Shown one piece after another: positions 52,195 to 61,144 of a stretch of 64,000 nucleotides of DNA. A model generated the notes under the pieces. It was not told the DNA's origin. It worked only from the letters and a program-made list of their open reading frames with translations, and made no database searches. The position numbers were made by a program, and so were the translations under genes. Positions within the stretch are counted from its first letter, which is position 1, and every line of letters begins with the position of its first letter. This DNA is from Nevskia sp. (GTDB taxonomy: Bacteria > Pseudomonadota > Gammaproteobacteria > Nevskiales > Nevskiaceae): the NCBI GenBank assembly GCA_023229645.1, contig JALNYU010000012.1, positions 65,852 to 129,851 on the forward strand. The letters run 5' to 3'.

Positions 52195-53511
52195 TTAAAA
52201 CGCCGCAATGCCCTGAACGTTCACGTCCGGCAAATTCGACATCTTCTGGACGAGCTTCAAACCACCTTTCGTCTCATAGACATTAATCGTTCCCGACAAG
52301 CCGAGTAGTTGATAAAGGTATTTACCGTCACCACTGCGGGCCAGATCGATAAAGCCATCGCTGGTGCCGAACGGATCCGATGGTAAAGCCGGAGCGCCCG
52401 CCGCCGCCTTCTCTTCGATCAGCGTCATATGGCCGTCATTGAAGCTGAACATCGAAATCGATGCGTCTAACGCGTTCGCGACCCAGAAGCCCGATTGGTT
52501 CGGCAAGAATTCCAACCAGCACGTGGTGCGCTGACCGCTGGTTACTTGGCGGCCGACCAATACGTCTTGATCGATCGGCGTCAATGCGCCGCTGCGCTCA
52601 ATCCGCCAGCTCGATACTGAACCCGTCTGCAAGGTGTCGAACTCCGGCGGCAGGCCCTGCGGCGAGAATTCACGCGCCTCAGTTGCTACTACATATTGCT
52701 GGCCGTTCGCTGCAATCACATCTAGGCCGATCGCACCTGGCATATTGCGGCCAGCGGCGTTATTCGGCAGCGTCGAAACACCCGTCCCCACTGGCTTCAA
52801 GCTCAGCCAGCCACCACCGAGCACCCGAAACGCCGAAACTTCATCGACGCTGCCGCTGGCCAACGTCGCGGAACCGGCGTTGAACGTCGTCACCACGAGG
52901 AATTTACCGTCCGGCGAGAAACGAACGCCCGATGGCCGGCTCGGCAGCTGCCGCGTCGAAAATGGCAGTGGGATCAACTTGCCGTTGTCAGTCAGACGAA
53001 ACCCGGTAATACCGCCCGCTTGATTGTCTGGGCCGCCGAACTGGCCGTCGCTATCGACCACCGAGACATAAACCGTGCTGCCGTGAATCGCGATACTGTC
53101 GGTACCGACACCGAACGTTTTGGCTTTATCGGTCAGGGTCAGGCCGCGATCCTTGTTGACGCGAAACACTGAAACCGAGCTGCTACCCGCGTTCACCGCC
53201 AGCAGAAATTTGTGATTTGCCGTTAACGCGATCGAATCAGTTGAGATCAACGGATCCAAGCCATCAAACGCATCGAAAATGCCACCCTTGCCACCGGTCG
53301 CGAAGCTGCCAATAGGCGTCAACGTGCCATCACTACTACGGCCATAGGCGTAGATGTGGTTCGCGACAACGCTGTTGTCCATCGTATAGACCGCACCGGC
53401 ATAGGTGCCCTTGCCACTTGAACGTCCTTGTTTGCTCGAAAGATCCTGAGCTACAGCCGAAACGCCTGTAAACAGGCCCGCGGCGATGACCAACGTTTTC
53501 AAGTACGGCAT
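52195..53511 (-). CDS. secreted seven-bladed beta-propeller protein
   Basis: A 438-residue exported protein: signal peptide MPYLKTLVIAAGLFTGVSAVA, then lactonase/YncE-like propeller repeats (VYTMDNSVVANHIYAYGRS, FLLAVNAGSSSVSVFRVN, SGVRFSPDGKFLVVTTFN, GKYLYQLLGLSGTINVYE). The ATG at 53511 follows GGGAG. No catalytic residues of known lactonases can be assigned with confidence, so function is open. It lies behind bufA on the same strand, about 100 bp upstream of it, and could be read into the bufferin operon. Confidence 0.75.
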   Translation of the reverse strand: MPYLKTLVIAAGLFTGVSAVAQDLSSKQGRSSGKGTYAGAVYTMDNSVVANHIYAYGRSSDGTLTPIGSFATGGKGGIFDAFDGLDPLISTDSIALTANHKFLLAVNAGSSSVSVFRVNKDRGLTLTDKAKTFGVGTDSIAIHGSTVYVSVVDSDGQFGGPDNQAGGITGFRLTDNGKLIPLPFSTRQLPSRPSGVRFSPDGKFLVVTTFNAGSATLASGSVDEVSAFRVLGGGWLSLKPVGTGVSTLPNNAAGRNMPGAIGLDVIAANGQQYVVATEAREFSPQGLPPEFDTLQTGSVSSWRIERSGALTPIDQDVLVGRQVTSGQRTTCWLEFLPNQSGFWVANALDASISMFSFNDGHMTLIEEKAAAGAPALPSDPFGTSDGFIDLARSGDGKYLYQLLGLSGTINVYETKGGLKLVQKMSNLPDVNVQGIAAF

Positions 53512-53818
53512 CGGTACTCCCTCATTTATTGATAATTCAGATTGACGAACCCTCGTGACCGACGATGTGCAGCCCATGCTGCGCAGGTAAGACGGGCACA
53601 ACTGTTCCATCGGGAAATTCCCGACATATCCGAAGACCGAGGGTGTAGGGCTAAACTCTCGCGTGAATTTCAAACAACATGCGGCATTGATTACGATCAA
53701 TCAGCTCGCTAAGTACCATCAGATAACACTGCGTCTCTGCTGCGAAAACGCACAAGCCGCGCACTGTGAATAAACGTGCGCGGGCACAGCAATGCGGCCA
53801 AAAACACGCTACGCGGTG
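53512..53818. other. intergenic region between fabH and the propeller gene
   Basis: A 307-bp gap that should hold the propeller gene's promoter (the start-proximal part is AT-rich, CCTCATTTATTGATAATTC on the plus strand). No protein, RNA gene or clear inverted repeat was found. Confidence 0.4.
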
Positions 53819-54778
53819 TTACCAACGCAGTAGCACCGTGCCCCAGGTCATGCCGCCGCCGACGCCTTGCAGCATCACCAGTTGACCCGGCTGTACGCGG
53901 CCATCTCGCACGGCGGCGTCCAAGGCCAGCGGCACCGACGCCGCCGAGGTATTACCTTGACGCGTCAGCGTAACCACAACGCGCTCGCGCGGCACGCCGA
54001 CTTTTTCCGACAAGGTATTGATAATGCGGATATTGGCCTGGTGCGGCACATACCAATCAACGTCTGCCGCTTGTAGCTGGTTGTGCTCCAGCGCCTCAAC
54101 CGCGCATTCAGCGAGCGATTTCACCGCGACGCGGAATACCGATTGCCCATCCATCTCGACAAACGGATGACCCTGAATCTGGCCGCCGCTGATCTTGCCC
54201 GGCACGCGCAGAATGTGGTTTAGCGCGCCGTCCGAATGCAAATGCGACGACAAAATACCCGGCTGATCAGACTGCTTCAACACCACCGCGCCAGCACCAT
54301 CACCGAACAGCACGCAGGTGCGTCGGTCGGTCCAGTCGAGAATGCTCGAAAACACTTCCGCGCCAATCACAATCGCGCATTTATGCTGCCCGCAGGCAAC
54401 CAGCTTGTCGGCAATCGCCAGCGCGTAGATAAAGCCAGTGCACACGGCCTGGATATCAAACGCCGCGCCATTACTAACGCCGAGCTTGGCCTGCACGATG
54501 CACGCTGTTGATGGAAACACCATGTCCGGCGTGGTCGTCGCCAACACGATTAAATCAACCTCGTCTGCGGTCACGCCCGCCGCCGCCATCGCGGCCTGCG
54601 CTGCCTTAACGGCGAGATCGCTGGTCAGCTCGCCTTCGGCGGCGACATGGCGGGCCTGAATGCCGGTGCGGCTGTAAATCCATTCGTCGCTGGTTTCGAT
54701 TCGCTGTTCGAGTTCGAGATTGGTAACGACGCGCTCCGGCAGGTAGCTGCCGGTGCCGATGATGCGTGAATAGGTCAT
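53819..54778 (-). CDS. fabH: 3-oxoacyl-[ACP] synthase III (FabH)
   Basis: Condenses acetyl-CoA with malonyl-ACP to start fatty acid synthesis. The 319 residues have catalytic C113 in DIQAVCTGFIYAL, His in WYVPHQANIRI and Asn in RQGNTSAASVPLAL; SDEWIYSRTGIQARH is also typical. It stands alone, without plsX, fabD, fabG or acpP next to it, so it may be an additional FabH rather than the only one. Confidence 0.95.
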   Translation of the reverse strand: MTYSRIIGTGSYLPERVVTNLELEQRIETSDEWIYSRTGIQARHVAAEGELTSDLAVKAAQAAMAAAGVTADEVDLIVLATTTPDMVFPSTACIVQAKLGVSNGAAFDIQAVCTGFIYALAIADKLVACGQHKCAIVIGAEVFSSILDWTDRRTCVLFGDGAGAVVLKQSDQPGILSSHLHSDGALNHILRVPGKISGGQIQGHPFVEMDGQSVFRVAVKSLAECAVEALEHNQLQAADVDWYVPHQANIRIINTLSEKVGVPRERVVVTLTRQGNTSAASVPLALDAAVRDGRVQPGQLVMLQGVGGGMTWGTVLLRW

Positions 54779-55011
54779 TGAAGTTCTATGAATAGTTTCG
54801 CCAACACAGCGTCGCGCGGATCATTCCCCGGCAGCGCTTCAAACACAACGGCAACGTGGGTTTCCGTCGGCGAAAAAGAAGTCGCGCTCAAAATTTAGTC
54901 TGAATCAAATAAACCAAGCAAATATTGCGCTTATTGTGGGCCATTGCCCACCGTTTTGCCGCACCGCGAAAAATAACTTTTTGGTGCCCGTCATAACGCA
55001 GGCGCCGCAAT

Positions 55012-58000
55012 TTATTCGAGTTCGATCAGTAAATCGTGCGTATTCACCGTCCCGCCTAGCTTTGCGTGGATAATCTTGATCTTGCCATCGCGCGGCGCGC
55101 CCAGCACCGTTTCCATCTTCATCGCTTCCAACGCCAATAGCGGCTCGCCTTTTGTCACCGCCTGCCCAAGCTGCACCGCCACCCGCACGATCATGCCCGG
55201 CATCGGCGCGCCAACGTGCGCGGTGTTGCCGTCGTCAGCTTTCGGCGCCTCGGCCTTCACCGCGGCGCCAACCCGCGGCACGCGCACTAAGCGCGGCTGG
55301 CCGTTTAATTCGAAGAACAACTTGCTGACACCCTCTTCCGGCGCTTCGGCCGAGCCCTGCAAACGAATCACCAACGTCTTGCCGGTATCGATGGCGACGC
55401 TCACCTCTTCCTGCTCGCGCAGGCCGTAGAAGAACACTGAAGTCGGCAACGTGCTGACATCGCCAAACTGGCGCCGATGCTCAACAAATTCGCTGAACAC
55501 TTTCGGATACATCAAATACGAGGCGAGATCCGCCGCGCTCAGCGTTTCTTGCAACGCCGATTCCGCCTCGGCCTTAACCTGCACCAAGTCCACCGCCGGC
55601 AAAGACTCACCCGGCCGCCCGACTAACGCTGACTTGCCCTTCAATATCTTTTGCTGCAGCGGCGCCGGCCAGCCGTCAGCCGGATAGCCGAGTTCACCGC
55701 GAAAGAGCGAGACCACCGACTCTGGAAAATCGATCTCCCGCGCTGGATCGTCCACGTCGGCTACGCTCAGCCCTTTGCCGACCATGAACAGAGCCATGTC
55801 GCCAACCACTTTCGATGTCGGCGTTACCTTAACGATATCGCCAAACAAACGATTTACGTCGGCATAGGCTTTTGAAACTTCGGGCCAGCGCGCTTCCAAG
55901 CCCAGCGCCCGCGCCTGTTCGCGTAAGTTCGTGTACTGGCCGCCGGGCATCTCGTGGCGATAAACATCAGCGGTGCCCGACCGGATATCGGCCTCGAACG
56001 GCGCGTAGTAGCGGCGCACGCCTTCCCAGTAATCGGACAACGCCTGCAGCGCGTCGAAATTGAGCTGCGGGTCGCGCGCGCTACCGGCCAACGCGGCCGC
56101 GATGCTGCCGAGATTCGGTTGGGACGTAAGGCCCGACATGCTATCGAGCGCGCCATCCACGGCATCGCACCCCGCTTCAACCGCCGCCAGCACGCTCGCT
56201 GCGGCGATGCCGCTGGTGTCGTGCGTGTGAAAGTGAATCGGCAGGTCGATTTCCTGCTTCAAAGCCCGCACTAACGCCGCCGCTGCGCGTGGTTTGCAGA
56301 CGCCGGCCATATCTTTGATGCCAAGCACGTGCGCGCCAGCGCGCTGCAGCTGCTTGGCCATGTTGACGTAATACTGCAAGTTGTATTTCGGCCGCGCGGC
56401 GTCGAATAGATCGCCGGTATAGCAAATCGTGCCTTCGCAAACAGCACCGGTGGCGATAACAGCGTCCATCGCCACGCGCATGTTTTCCACTGCATTCAGC
56501 GAATCAAACACACGGAAAATATCGACGCCATTTAGCGCCGCCTGCTGCACGAAATACTGCACCACGTTATCGGCATAATTGGTATAGCCGACAGCATTTG
56601 CAGAGCGCAGCAGCATCTGGAATGGAATGTTTGGAATCGCCTCACGCAGCTGCCGCAAACGCTGCCACGGATCTTCCTTCAGAAAGCGCAGCGCAACATC
56701 AAACGTCGCCCCGCCCCAGCACTCCAAAGACAGCAAGTCTGGCGCCAATCGCGCGTAGTACGGCGCGATCTCCAGCATGTCGCGCGTGCGCATACGCGTT
56801 GCGAACAGGCTTTGATGGGCATCGCGCATCGTCGTGTCGGTCATCCGCACACGCGGCTGGTCTTTCAGCCACTGTGCAAAACCGGCGGCGCCGCGCGCCT
56901 TTAGCTCGTCGCGCAACCCCGGCGGCGGCGGCAGGCGCAGATCAAGCTTCGGTTTCGGCGGCTCCGGCAACGCGCCTTCCGGTGCCCGGCGGCCTTTCAT
57001 CTCCGGGCTGCCGTTCACCGTCACATCGCCAATGAAACGCAGCACTTTCGTAGCGCGGTCCCGACGCGGTGTGAAGTGGAATAGTTCCGGTGTGGTATCG
57101 ATAAAGCGCGTGGTGCATTCGCCGGACTTAAATAGCGGATGCAGAATCACGTTTTCGAGAAACTGCAAATTAGTCGAAAGGCCGCGAATCCGGAACTCAC
57201 GCAACGCGCGATCCATCCGCGCAATCGCCTCGTCCGGCGTCGGCGCCCAGGCGGTTACTTTCACCAACAAGGAATCATAAAACGGCGTGATCACCGCGCC
57301 GGTGTACGAGGTACCGCCATCGAGCCGAATCCCGAAGCCGGCTGGGCTGCGGTAGGCGAGAATGCGGCCGTAGTCCGGCGTGAAGCCGTTTTCCGGGTCT
57401 TCCGTCGTCACACGGCATTGCAGCGCGTGGCCATCCAGCTTGACCTGATCCTGCGTCGGCAACGCGCCATCGCCGATGCGCTGGCCTTCGGTGACGCGAA
57501 TCTGCGCTTTGACGATGTCAACGCCCGTTACCTCTTCGGTCACGGTGTGTTCAACTTGGATACGCGGATTCACCTCGATGAAATAGAACTTGCCGCTATC
57601 GGCGTCCATCAGAAACTCAACCGTGCCGGCGTGGGTGTAATTCACCTGCTGGCACAAACGCACGGCCGCTGCGCATAACTCAGCGCGGGTCTCGGCCGAC
57701 AAATACGGCGCAGGCGCCCGCTCAACCACTTTCTGATTACGCCGCTGCACCGAGCAGTCGCGCTCGAATAGATGGATCAAGTTCCCGTGTTGATCGCCCA
57801 GCACCTGCACTTCGATGTGGCGCGCACGGCGCACCAGTTTCTCGAAATAAGCTTCGTCGTTACCGAACGCGGCCAAGGACTCACGCTGGGCCGACTCCAC
57901 CGCCGACGCCAACTCCGCTTCCGACTCAATCGCCCGCATGCCGCGCCCGCCGCCGCCCCAACTGGCCTTCAGCATCACCGGATAACCAATCTCCGCCGCC

Positions 58001-58446
58001 AGCACTTTTACCGCATCAATGTCGCGCGGCAAGGCGCCGGACGCTGGCAGCACCGGTACGTTCGCCGCCTGCGCCGCCTTGCGCGCCGAAACTTTGTCCC
58101 CAAGCGTCCGCAATACCTCCGGCTTCGGCCCGACAAACAAAATGCCCGCCTCTGCGCAGGCCTCGGCTAGATTTGGGTTTTCGGATAAAAATCCATATCC
58201 AGGGTGAATCGCGTCAGCACTCGCCGCTAGGGCGATGCGAATGATGTCCGCAATATCGAGATAAGCTGCGATCGGCTTCTGGCCCTTGCCGACAAGATAA
58301 CTCTCGTCCGCCTTGAATCGATGCAGCGCAAAGCGATCCTCGCTGGCGTAAATCGCCACCGTGCGGATGCCCATCTCCGCCGCCGCCCGCATCACCCGGA
58401 TGCTGATCTCGCCACGGTTCGCCACCAGAAGCTTATTGATGCGCAT
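55012..58446 (-). CDS. pyc: pyruvate carboxylase
   Basis: Single-chain biotin enzyme of 1144 residues that makes oxaloacetate from pyruvate, ATP and bicarbonate. The order is biotin carboxylase (about 1-460; MLKASWGGGGRGMR, FIEVNPRIQVEHTVTEEVTG), carboxyltransferase (about 530-820; DTTMRDAHQSLFATRMRT, metal-binding HFHTHDTSG), allosteric/linker region, and a C-terminal biotinyl domain with LALEAMKMETVL. All parts are complete. The alpha4 single-chain form is not universal in gammaproteobacteria, many of which use PEP carboxylase or the two-subunit form. No BirA or regulator gene is adjacent. Confidence 0.96.
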   Translation of the reverse strand: MRINKLLVANRGEISIRVMRAAAEMGIRTVAIYASEDRFALHRFKADESYLVGKGQKPIAAYLDIADIIRIALAASADAIHPGYGFLSENPNLAEACAEAGILFVGPKPEVLRTLGDKVSARKAAQAANVPVLPASGALPRDIDAVKVLAAEIGYPVMLKASWGGGGRGMRAIESEAELASAVESAQRESLAAFGNDEAYFEKLVRRARHIEVQVLGDQHGNLIHLFERDCSVQRRNQKVVERAPAPYLSAETRAELCAAAVRLCQQVNYTHAGTVEFLMDADSGKFYFIEVNPRIQVEHTVTEEVTGVDIVKAQIRVTEGQRIGDGALPTQDQVKLDGHALQCRVTTEDPENGFTPDYGRILAYRSPAGFGIRLDGGTSYTGAVITPFYDSLLVKVTAWAPTPDEAIARMDRALREFRIRGLSTNLQFLENVILHPLFKSGECTTRFIDTTPELFHFTPRRDRATKVLRFIGDVTVNGSPEMKGRRAPEGALPEPPKPKLDLRLPPPPGLRDELKARGAAGFAQWLKDQPRVRMTDTTMRDAHQSLFATRMRTRDMLEIAPYYARLAPDLLSLECWGGATFDVALRFLKEDPWQRLRQLREAIPNIPFQMLLRSANAVGYTNYADNVVQYFVQQAALNGVDIFRVFDSLNAVENMRVAMDAVIATGAVCEGTICYTGDLFDAARPKYNLQYYVNMAKQLQRAGAHVLGIKDMAGVCKPRAAAALVRALKQEIDLPIHFHTHDTSGIAAASVLAAVEAGCDAVDGALDSMSGLTSQPNLGSIAAALAGSARDPQLNFDALQALSDYWEGVRRYYAPFEADIRSGTADVYRHEMPGGQYTNLREQARALGLEARWPEVSKAYADVNRLFGDIVKVTPTSKVVGDMALFMVGKGLSVADVDDPAREIDFPESVVSLFRGELGYPADGWPAPLQQKILKGKSALVGRPGESLPAVDLVQVKAEAESALQETLSAADLASYLMYPKVFSEFVEHRRQFGDVSTLPTSVFFYGLREQEEVSVAIDTGKTLVIRLQGSAEAPEEGVSKLFFELNGQPRLVRVPRVGAAVKAEAPKADDGNTAHVGAPMPGMIVRVAVQLGQAVTKGEPLLALEAMKMETVLGAPRDGKIKIIHAKLGGTVNTHDLLIELE

Positions 58447-58616
58447 GCGTCCATCCTGGCCGGAATAAACCCGGTTGCATCGGCCGGCACCAGCGCCCGC
58501 CCCTTACCGTATTACAGCACAGCGGATGCAACGCCCCAATGGCCACGCCTACGCTAGGGGATTAGCGAGACACCAGCTCGGCGGTGACGAACGATCCCAA
58601 ATTACCCGGCCGTGCG

Positions 58617-59000
58617 CTAAGCGCTCCGCTGCGGAATATTCTGCGCCACGCGCCATAGCACGCCGCTAGGATCCGTCAACGTGAAATCCCGCATCGCCCA
58701 AGGCTGGTCTTGCGGCGTGCCGACGGTCACACCAAAACGCTCAGCCACATTCGCGTGCAACACCTGCGCGTGCCAGTCATCCACATTCTCAACCAGCAAA
58801 TGCATCTGAAAATTATTGCTGAAACCCGGCGCATCGAATGCCTGTAGCAAGAAACTTATCTCGCCGAATCGCACGTAAGCCAATCCGTCGCCAGACCACG
58901 GAATTTCAAAACCCAGCGCCCGATAAAACAACTGCGAGCGCTCAAAATCGTGGGCGGGAACAAAGGCTTTAATTTCAACTGCGCGGAGGTTGGCGGTCAT
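58617..59000 (-). CDS. VOC (glyoxalase/bleomycin-resistance) family protein
   Basis: A 127-residue protein with one pair of VOC beta-alpha-beta-beta-beta modules. IKAFVPAHDFERSQLFYRAL opens the fold and DFTLTDPSGVLWRVAQNI closes it, with a late Asp-Pro-Ser-Gly typical of the family. Metal ligands and substrate are not clear. The N-terminal resemblance to glyoxalase-like antibiotic-binding proteins is general only. The gap to pyc is 170 bp. Confidence 0.78.
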   Translation of the reverse strand: MTANLRAVEIKAFVPAHDFERSQLFYRALGFEIPWSGDGLAYVRFGEISFLLQAFDAPGFSNNFQMHLLVENVDDWHAQVLHANVAERFGVTVGTPQDQPWAMRDFTLTDPSGVLWRVAQNIPQRSA

Positions 59001-59159
59001 CGGTGGGTTCTTTTTCGGCTACAGGCGGCGCGGCGCTGCTTTTTCTGCATCTCCGCGACTAACCAAAGCGTAGCAAAACCTGTCGGGGCCGTTCCGCGCG
59101 ATTGGCGGAGTTGCAATAGATCTAGATTCACAGAAACACCGCCAGCCTGCCCTGCCCAG

Positions 59160-59365
59160 TTATTGATCCGGCCATTAAGTACTTGAATAAAGACAGTGCA
59201 ATGCCAAAGCGGATGCCGCACTTCCGAGAAAGCGAGAAATGGCCGGATCAATAACAAAGCAATTTGATTTTATTATTAATTTGGCCACTCACGCCGTCTC
59301 GAAAAAGTGCGATCTCAAATTGCCGCGTAGCACCTCGTTCATCTATTTTGTGGCCGAATCAATAA
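59160..59365. repeat. 206-bp bipartite palindromic repeat, copy 3 (inverted)
   Basis: Same element as copies 1 and 2 in the opposite orientation: module B 59160-59254 with the perfect 17-bp terminal inverted repeat, module A 59273-59365. It lies 46 kb from the other copies, between the VOC gene and the cassette array, and has few internal differences from them. The 160 bp before it contain no recognised gene. Confidence 0.9.
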
Positions 59366-59413
59366 TGCAGATAGCACTTACTGCGAAAGCGGGCGAAACG
59401 GCAATCCAGTAAA

Positions 59414-59464
59414 CGTAGGGGTCTTACCTACCCCGACCGTAATCGAGCGTCCAATACCCCTACG
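59414..59464. repeat. 9-bp inverted repeat at the end of the cassette array
   Basis: CGTAGGGGT and ACCCCTACG are separated by 33 bp and lie just behind the last cassette pseudogene. The spacing is like an attC foldback, but no RYYYAAC/GTTRRRY cores are present. It may be a decayed attC or unrelated. Confidence 0.35.
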
Positions 59465-59495
59465 AACCCGATCCAGCAGCCTCCGGAAGGAACGT

Positions 59496-59945
59496 TCAGG
59501 TAGCCTGCGTGGCTGGACACGCATTGTGCCGCCGTATAGAAAGCACCCGGGCTTCGGGGCTTAGATACAGGCAGTTCTTATCCCACCAGGTTTGACATGC
59601 AATTACGGCATCAGCGATGCCCTCTTGATGAACATGAGCGAGCAACTGTCGCCAAAGCGCATAAGCTTGCTGATGTGCATCGAGTCGACGCTCCACCGCG
59701 GCCAAGCGCAACTGCTCCTTTGTCCTCACTTCCTCAAGCAAGACCGAGTATTGAGCTCGAACGCTTTCTACTTCGTGGGTGATTTTTGCAATGTCTTCTC
59801 ACGTTGCGAGATTCTCGGCCTTCTTTGAGAAGTAGCTAGGTATAAAGGACTTCAGTAGAAAATAGATGAATGTGCCGCCGACGACTCCGCCCAAGCCTAG
59901 CGAGCCTGCGTAACTTAGAAGCAGTGTAAATTCTTCTTAGCTCAT
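59496..59945 (-). pseudogene. cassette gene for a membrane/coiled-coil protein, two nonsense codons
   Basis: From the ATG at 59943-59945 the frame gives a hydrophobic N-terminus (EEFTLLLSYAGSLGLGGVVG), then SYFSKKAENLAT, EDIAKITHEVESVRAQYSVL and a coiled coil, a layout common in integron cassettes. It is interrupted by TAA at codon 3 and by TGA between NLAT and EDIAKI. Both stops could each arise from one C-to-T change (CAA, CGA). The gene starts 9 bp after a GTTGGGC core on the minus strand. The remaining open part (from MLEEVRTKEQ) is unlikely to work alone. Confidence 0.7.
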
Positions 59946-59954
59946 CGTCGTGAC

Positions 59955-59961
59955 GCCCAAC
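59955..59961 (-). other. attC-type core site abutting an IS copy
   Basis: GCCCAAC on the plus strand (GTTGGGC on the minus strand, fitting GTTRRRY) stands directly before the end of IS copy A. It marks the start of the pseudogene cassette; the rest of the attC it belonged to has been displaced by the IS. Confidence 0.6.
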
Positions 59962-60382
59962 GAGGCCGTAGAAAAAGCCCACCAGCGCTTTCACCAAAAC
60001 GCGCGAAAGCGGCAATTAGTTCTAACGCCGCGTTGTTTGATCGAATTGCGATCATCTGACGACTCCATTGTGTGGCCGGCCTCGGCGGTGGCAGGGCCTC
60101 GTTGGAGGATATCCTGCCGTTTCCAGCTTTGCCAGGCGTTTCATGGCGCCTTGCCTTGCAGCTTTTGTACGTTGTGCATCAAGGCAAACAGCTTCCACGG
60201 TGCATCCACCTTGTGTCGGGTTCTCAGTGTGAAGCGGCGTAGGTGGTGATTGTGCAGATTGCCGAAGACCGGTCCGACGATCCCAAGGCGCCGGCTGTAC
60301 AGCAATTGCCCTTCACGGCTGTCGATCCGGGTTTTCATCGCGGTGGTTTGCGGGTGCAGGTCTTTGGCCTTGCTGCCGTCGA
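59962..60382. mobile_element. IS1182-family element remnant, copy A
   Basis: It begins with the IS terminus GAGGCCGTAGAAAAAGCCC and shares about 280 bp with copy B at 61145. It contains the 3' end of a transposase gene on the minus strand and loses similarity near 60382, so the other end is missing. It lies immediately after an attC-type core. Confidence 0.75.
60141..60382 (-). pseudogene. IS1182-family transposase, C-terminal fragment
   Basis: Reads DGSKAKDLHPQTTAMKTRID, then SREGQLLYSRRLGIVGPVFG and FTLRTRHKVDAPWKLFALMH to KLQGKAP and stop: the C-terminal segment of IS1182-type DDE transposases (cut-off RRxGxVEPVFG...FxLRGxxKVxxQWxL). The N-terminal and catalytic parts are absent. Confidence 0.75.
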
Positions 60383-60399
60383 ATGCTCATTAATAGGCG

Positions 60400-60442
60400 C
60401 AGACTGAGGTTATGCAAGATAAATAGTGGACAATTCAGTCTG
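60400..60442. repeat. 8-bp inverted repeat upstream of the oxidoreductase gene
   Basis: CAGACTGA and TCAGTCTG with a 27-bp spacer, in the 98-bp gap between the IS remnant and the plus-strand gene. Could be an operator or a relic of another element. Confidence 0.35.
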
Positions 60443-60480
60443 ACCCTAATTTTTGTACCATCCACCACACGGAACATCCC

Positions 60481-61071
60481 ATGTCCAAACGAATTCTTTT
60501 GATCCAAGGCCACCCTGATGGCAGCGAACCACACCTTTGCCACGCTCTCGCGGCCAGTTACGCCAAAGGCGCAGCCGATGCCGGGCACCCGTTGCGCCAG
60601 ATCAGTCTGGCCGAGATCGACTTTCCGCTACTGCGTAGTCAGAAAGAGTGGGAAAAGGGTCGTGTTCCTGCATCGCTCAAGCCGGCTCAGGACGACATCG
60701 CGTGGGCCGAACACATCGTGTTCTTCTTTCCGCTATGGCTGGGCGACATGCCGGCCGTACTCAAGGGCTTCCTTGAGCAGGTTGCCCGGCCGGGCTTCGC
60801 CTTCACGCGCGAGGAAGGCGGCAGCCCGTGGGGCAAGAAGGCCTTGAACGGACGCTCGGCCCGCATGGTTGTCACAATGGGCATGCCGGCCATTGTCTAC
60901 CGGTGGTACTTCCGTGCCCACAGCATCAAGTCGCTGGAGCGAAACATCCTCGGTTTTGTGGGCATTGCGCCGGTGCATGAAACCCTGATCGGCCTTACGG
61001 CTAGCATAAAGCCTGAAGACACTGCCAAGTGGCTGGGCAAACTCAAGCGGCTCGGATTCAGGGCCGAATGA
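60481..61071 (+). CDS. NAD(P)H-dependent flavodoxin-fold oxidoreductase
   Basis: A 196-residue quinone reductase-like flavoprotein (MdaB/KefF/WrbA-type fold). RILLIQGHPDGSEPHLCHALA is the N-terminal FMN/FAD-binding strand and loop, HIVFFFPLWLGDMPAVLKGF the second, and GRSARMVVTMGMP the third. It is complete and open. It is on the plus strand, opposite to the cassette genes, between the two IS1182 remnants and beside the GCCTAAC core. It may be an inverted cassette gene or arrived with the IS copies. Its physiological role is unknown. Confidence 0.82.
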   Translation: MSKRILLIQGHPDGSEPHLCHALAASYAKGAADAGHPLRQISLAEIDFPLLRSQKEWEKGRVPASLKPAQDDIAWAEHIVFFFPLWLGDMPAVLKGFLEQVARPGFAFTREEGGSPWGKKALNGRSARMVVTMGMPAIVYRWYFRAHSIKSLERNILGFVGIAPVHETLIGLTASIKPEDTAKWLGKLKRLGFRAE

Positions 61072-61137
61072 CCATCCAGTTTGAGAGCTGCCAGCCTCAG
61101 TCATCAGACGAAATCCCGAGTACACAGAATTCGCACA

Positions 61138-61144
61138 GCCTAAC
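61138..61144 (-). other. displaced R' core of the second attC
   Basis: GCCTAAC (GTTAGGC on the minus strand). Joined to the sequence right of IS copy B, with one AAC removed, it restores an uninterrupted attC of the classical 59-base type with an R' that fits GTTRRRY. The following minus-strand bases are the start of the next cassette. Confidence 0.75.

Noticed and set aside
59414..59464. Inverted repeat as the attC of the last cassette
   Set aside because: It lacks both core sites; kept only as an inverted repeat.
60733..61125. Minus-strand frame of about 130 codons that would fit the cassette direction
   Set aside because: It is antisense to the clear flavodoxin-fold gene on the plus strand and has no recognisable pattern of its own.
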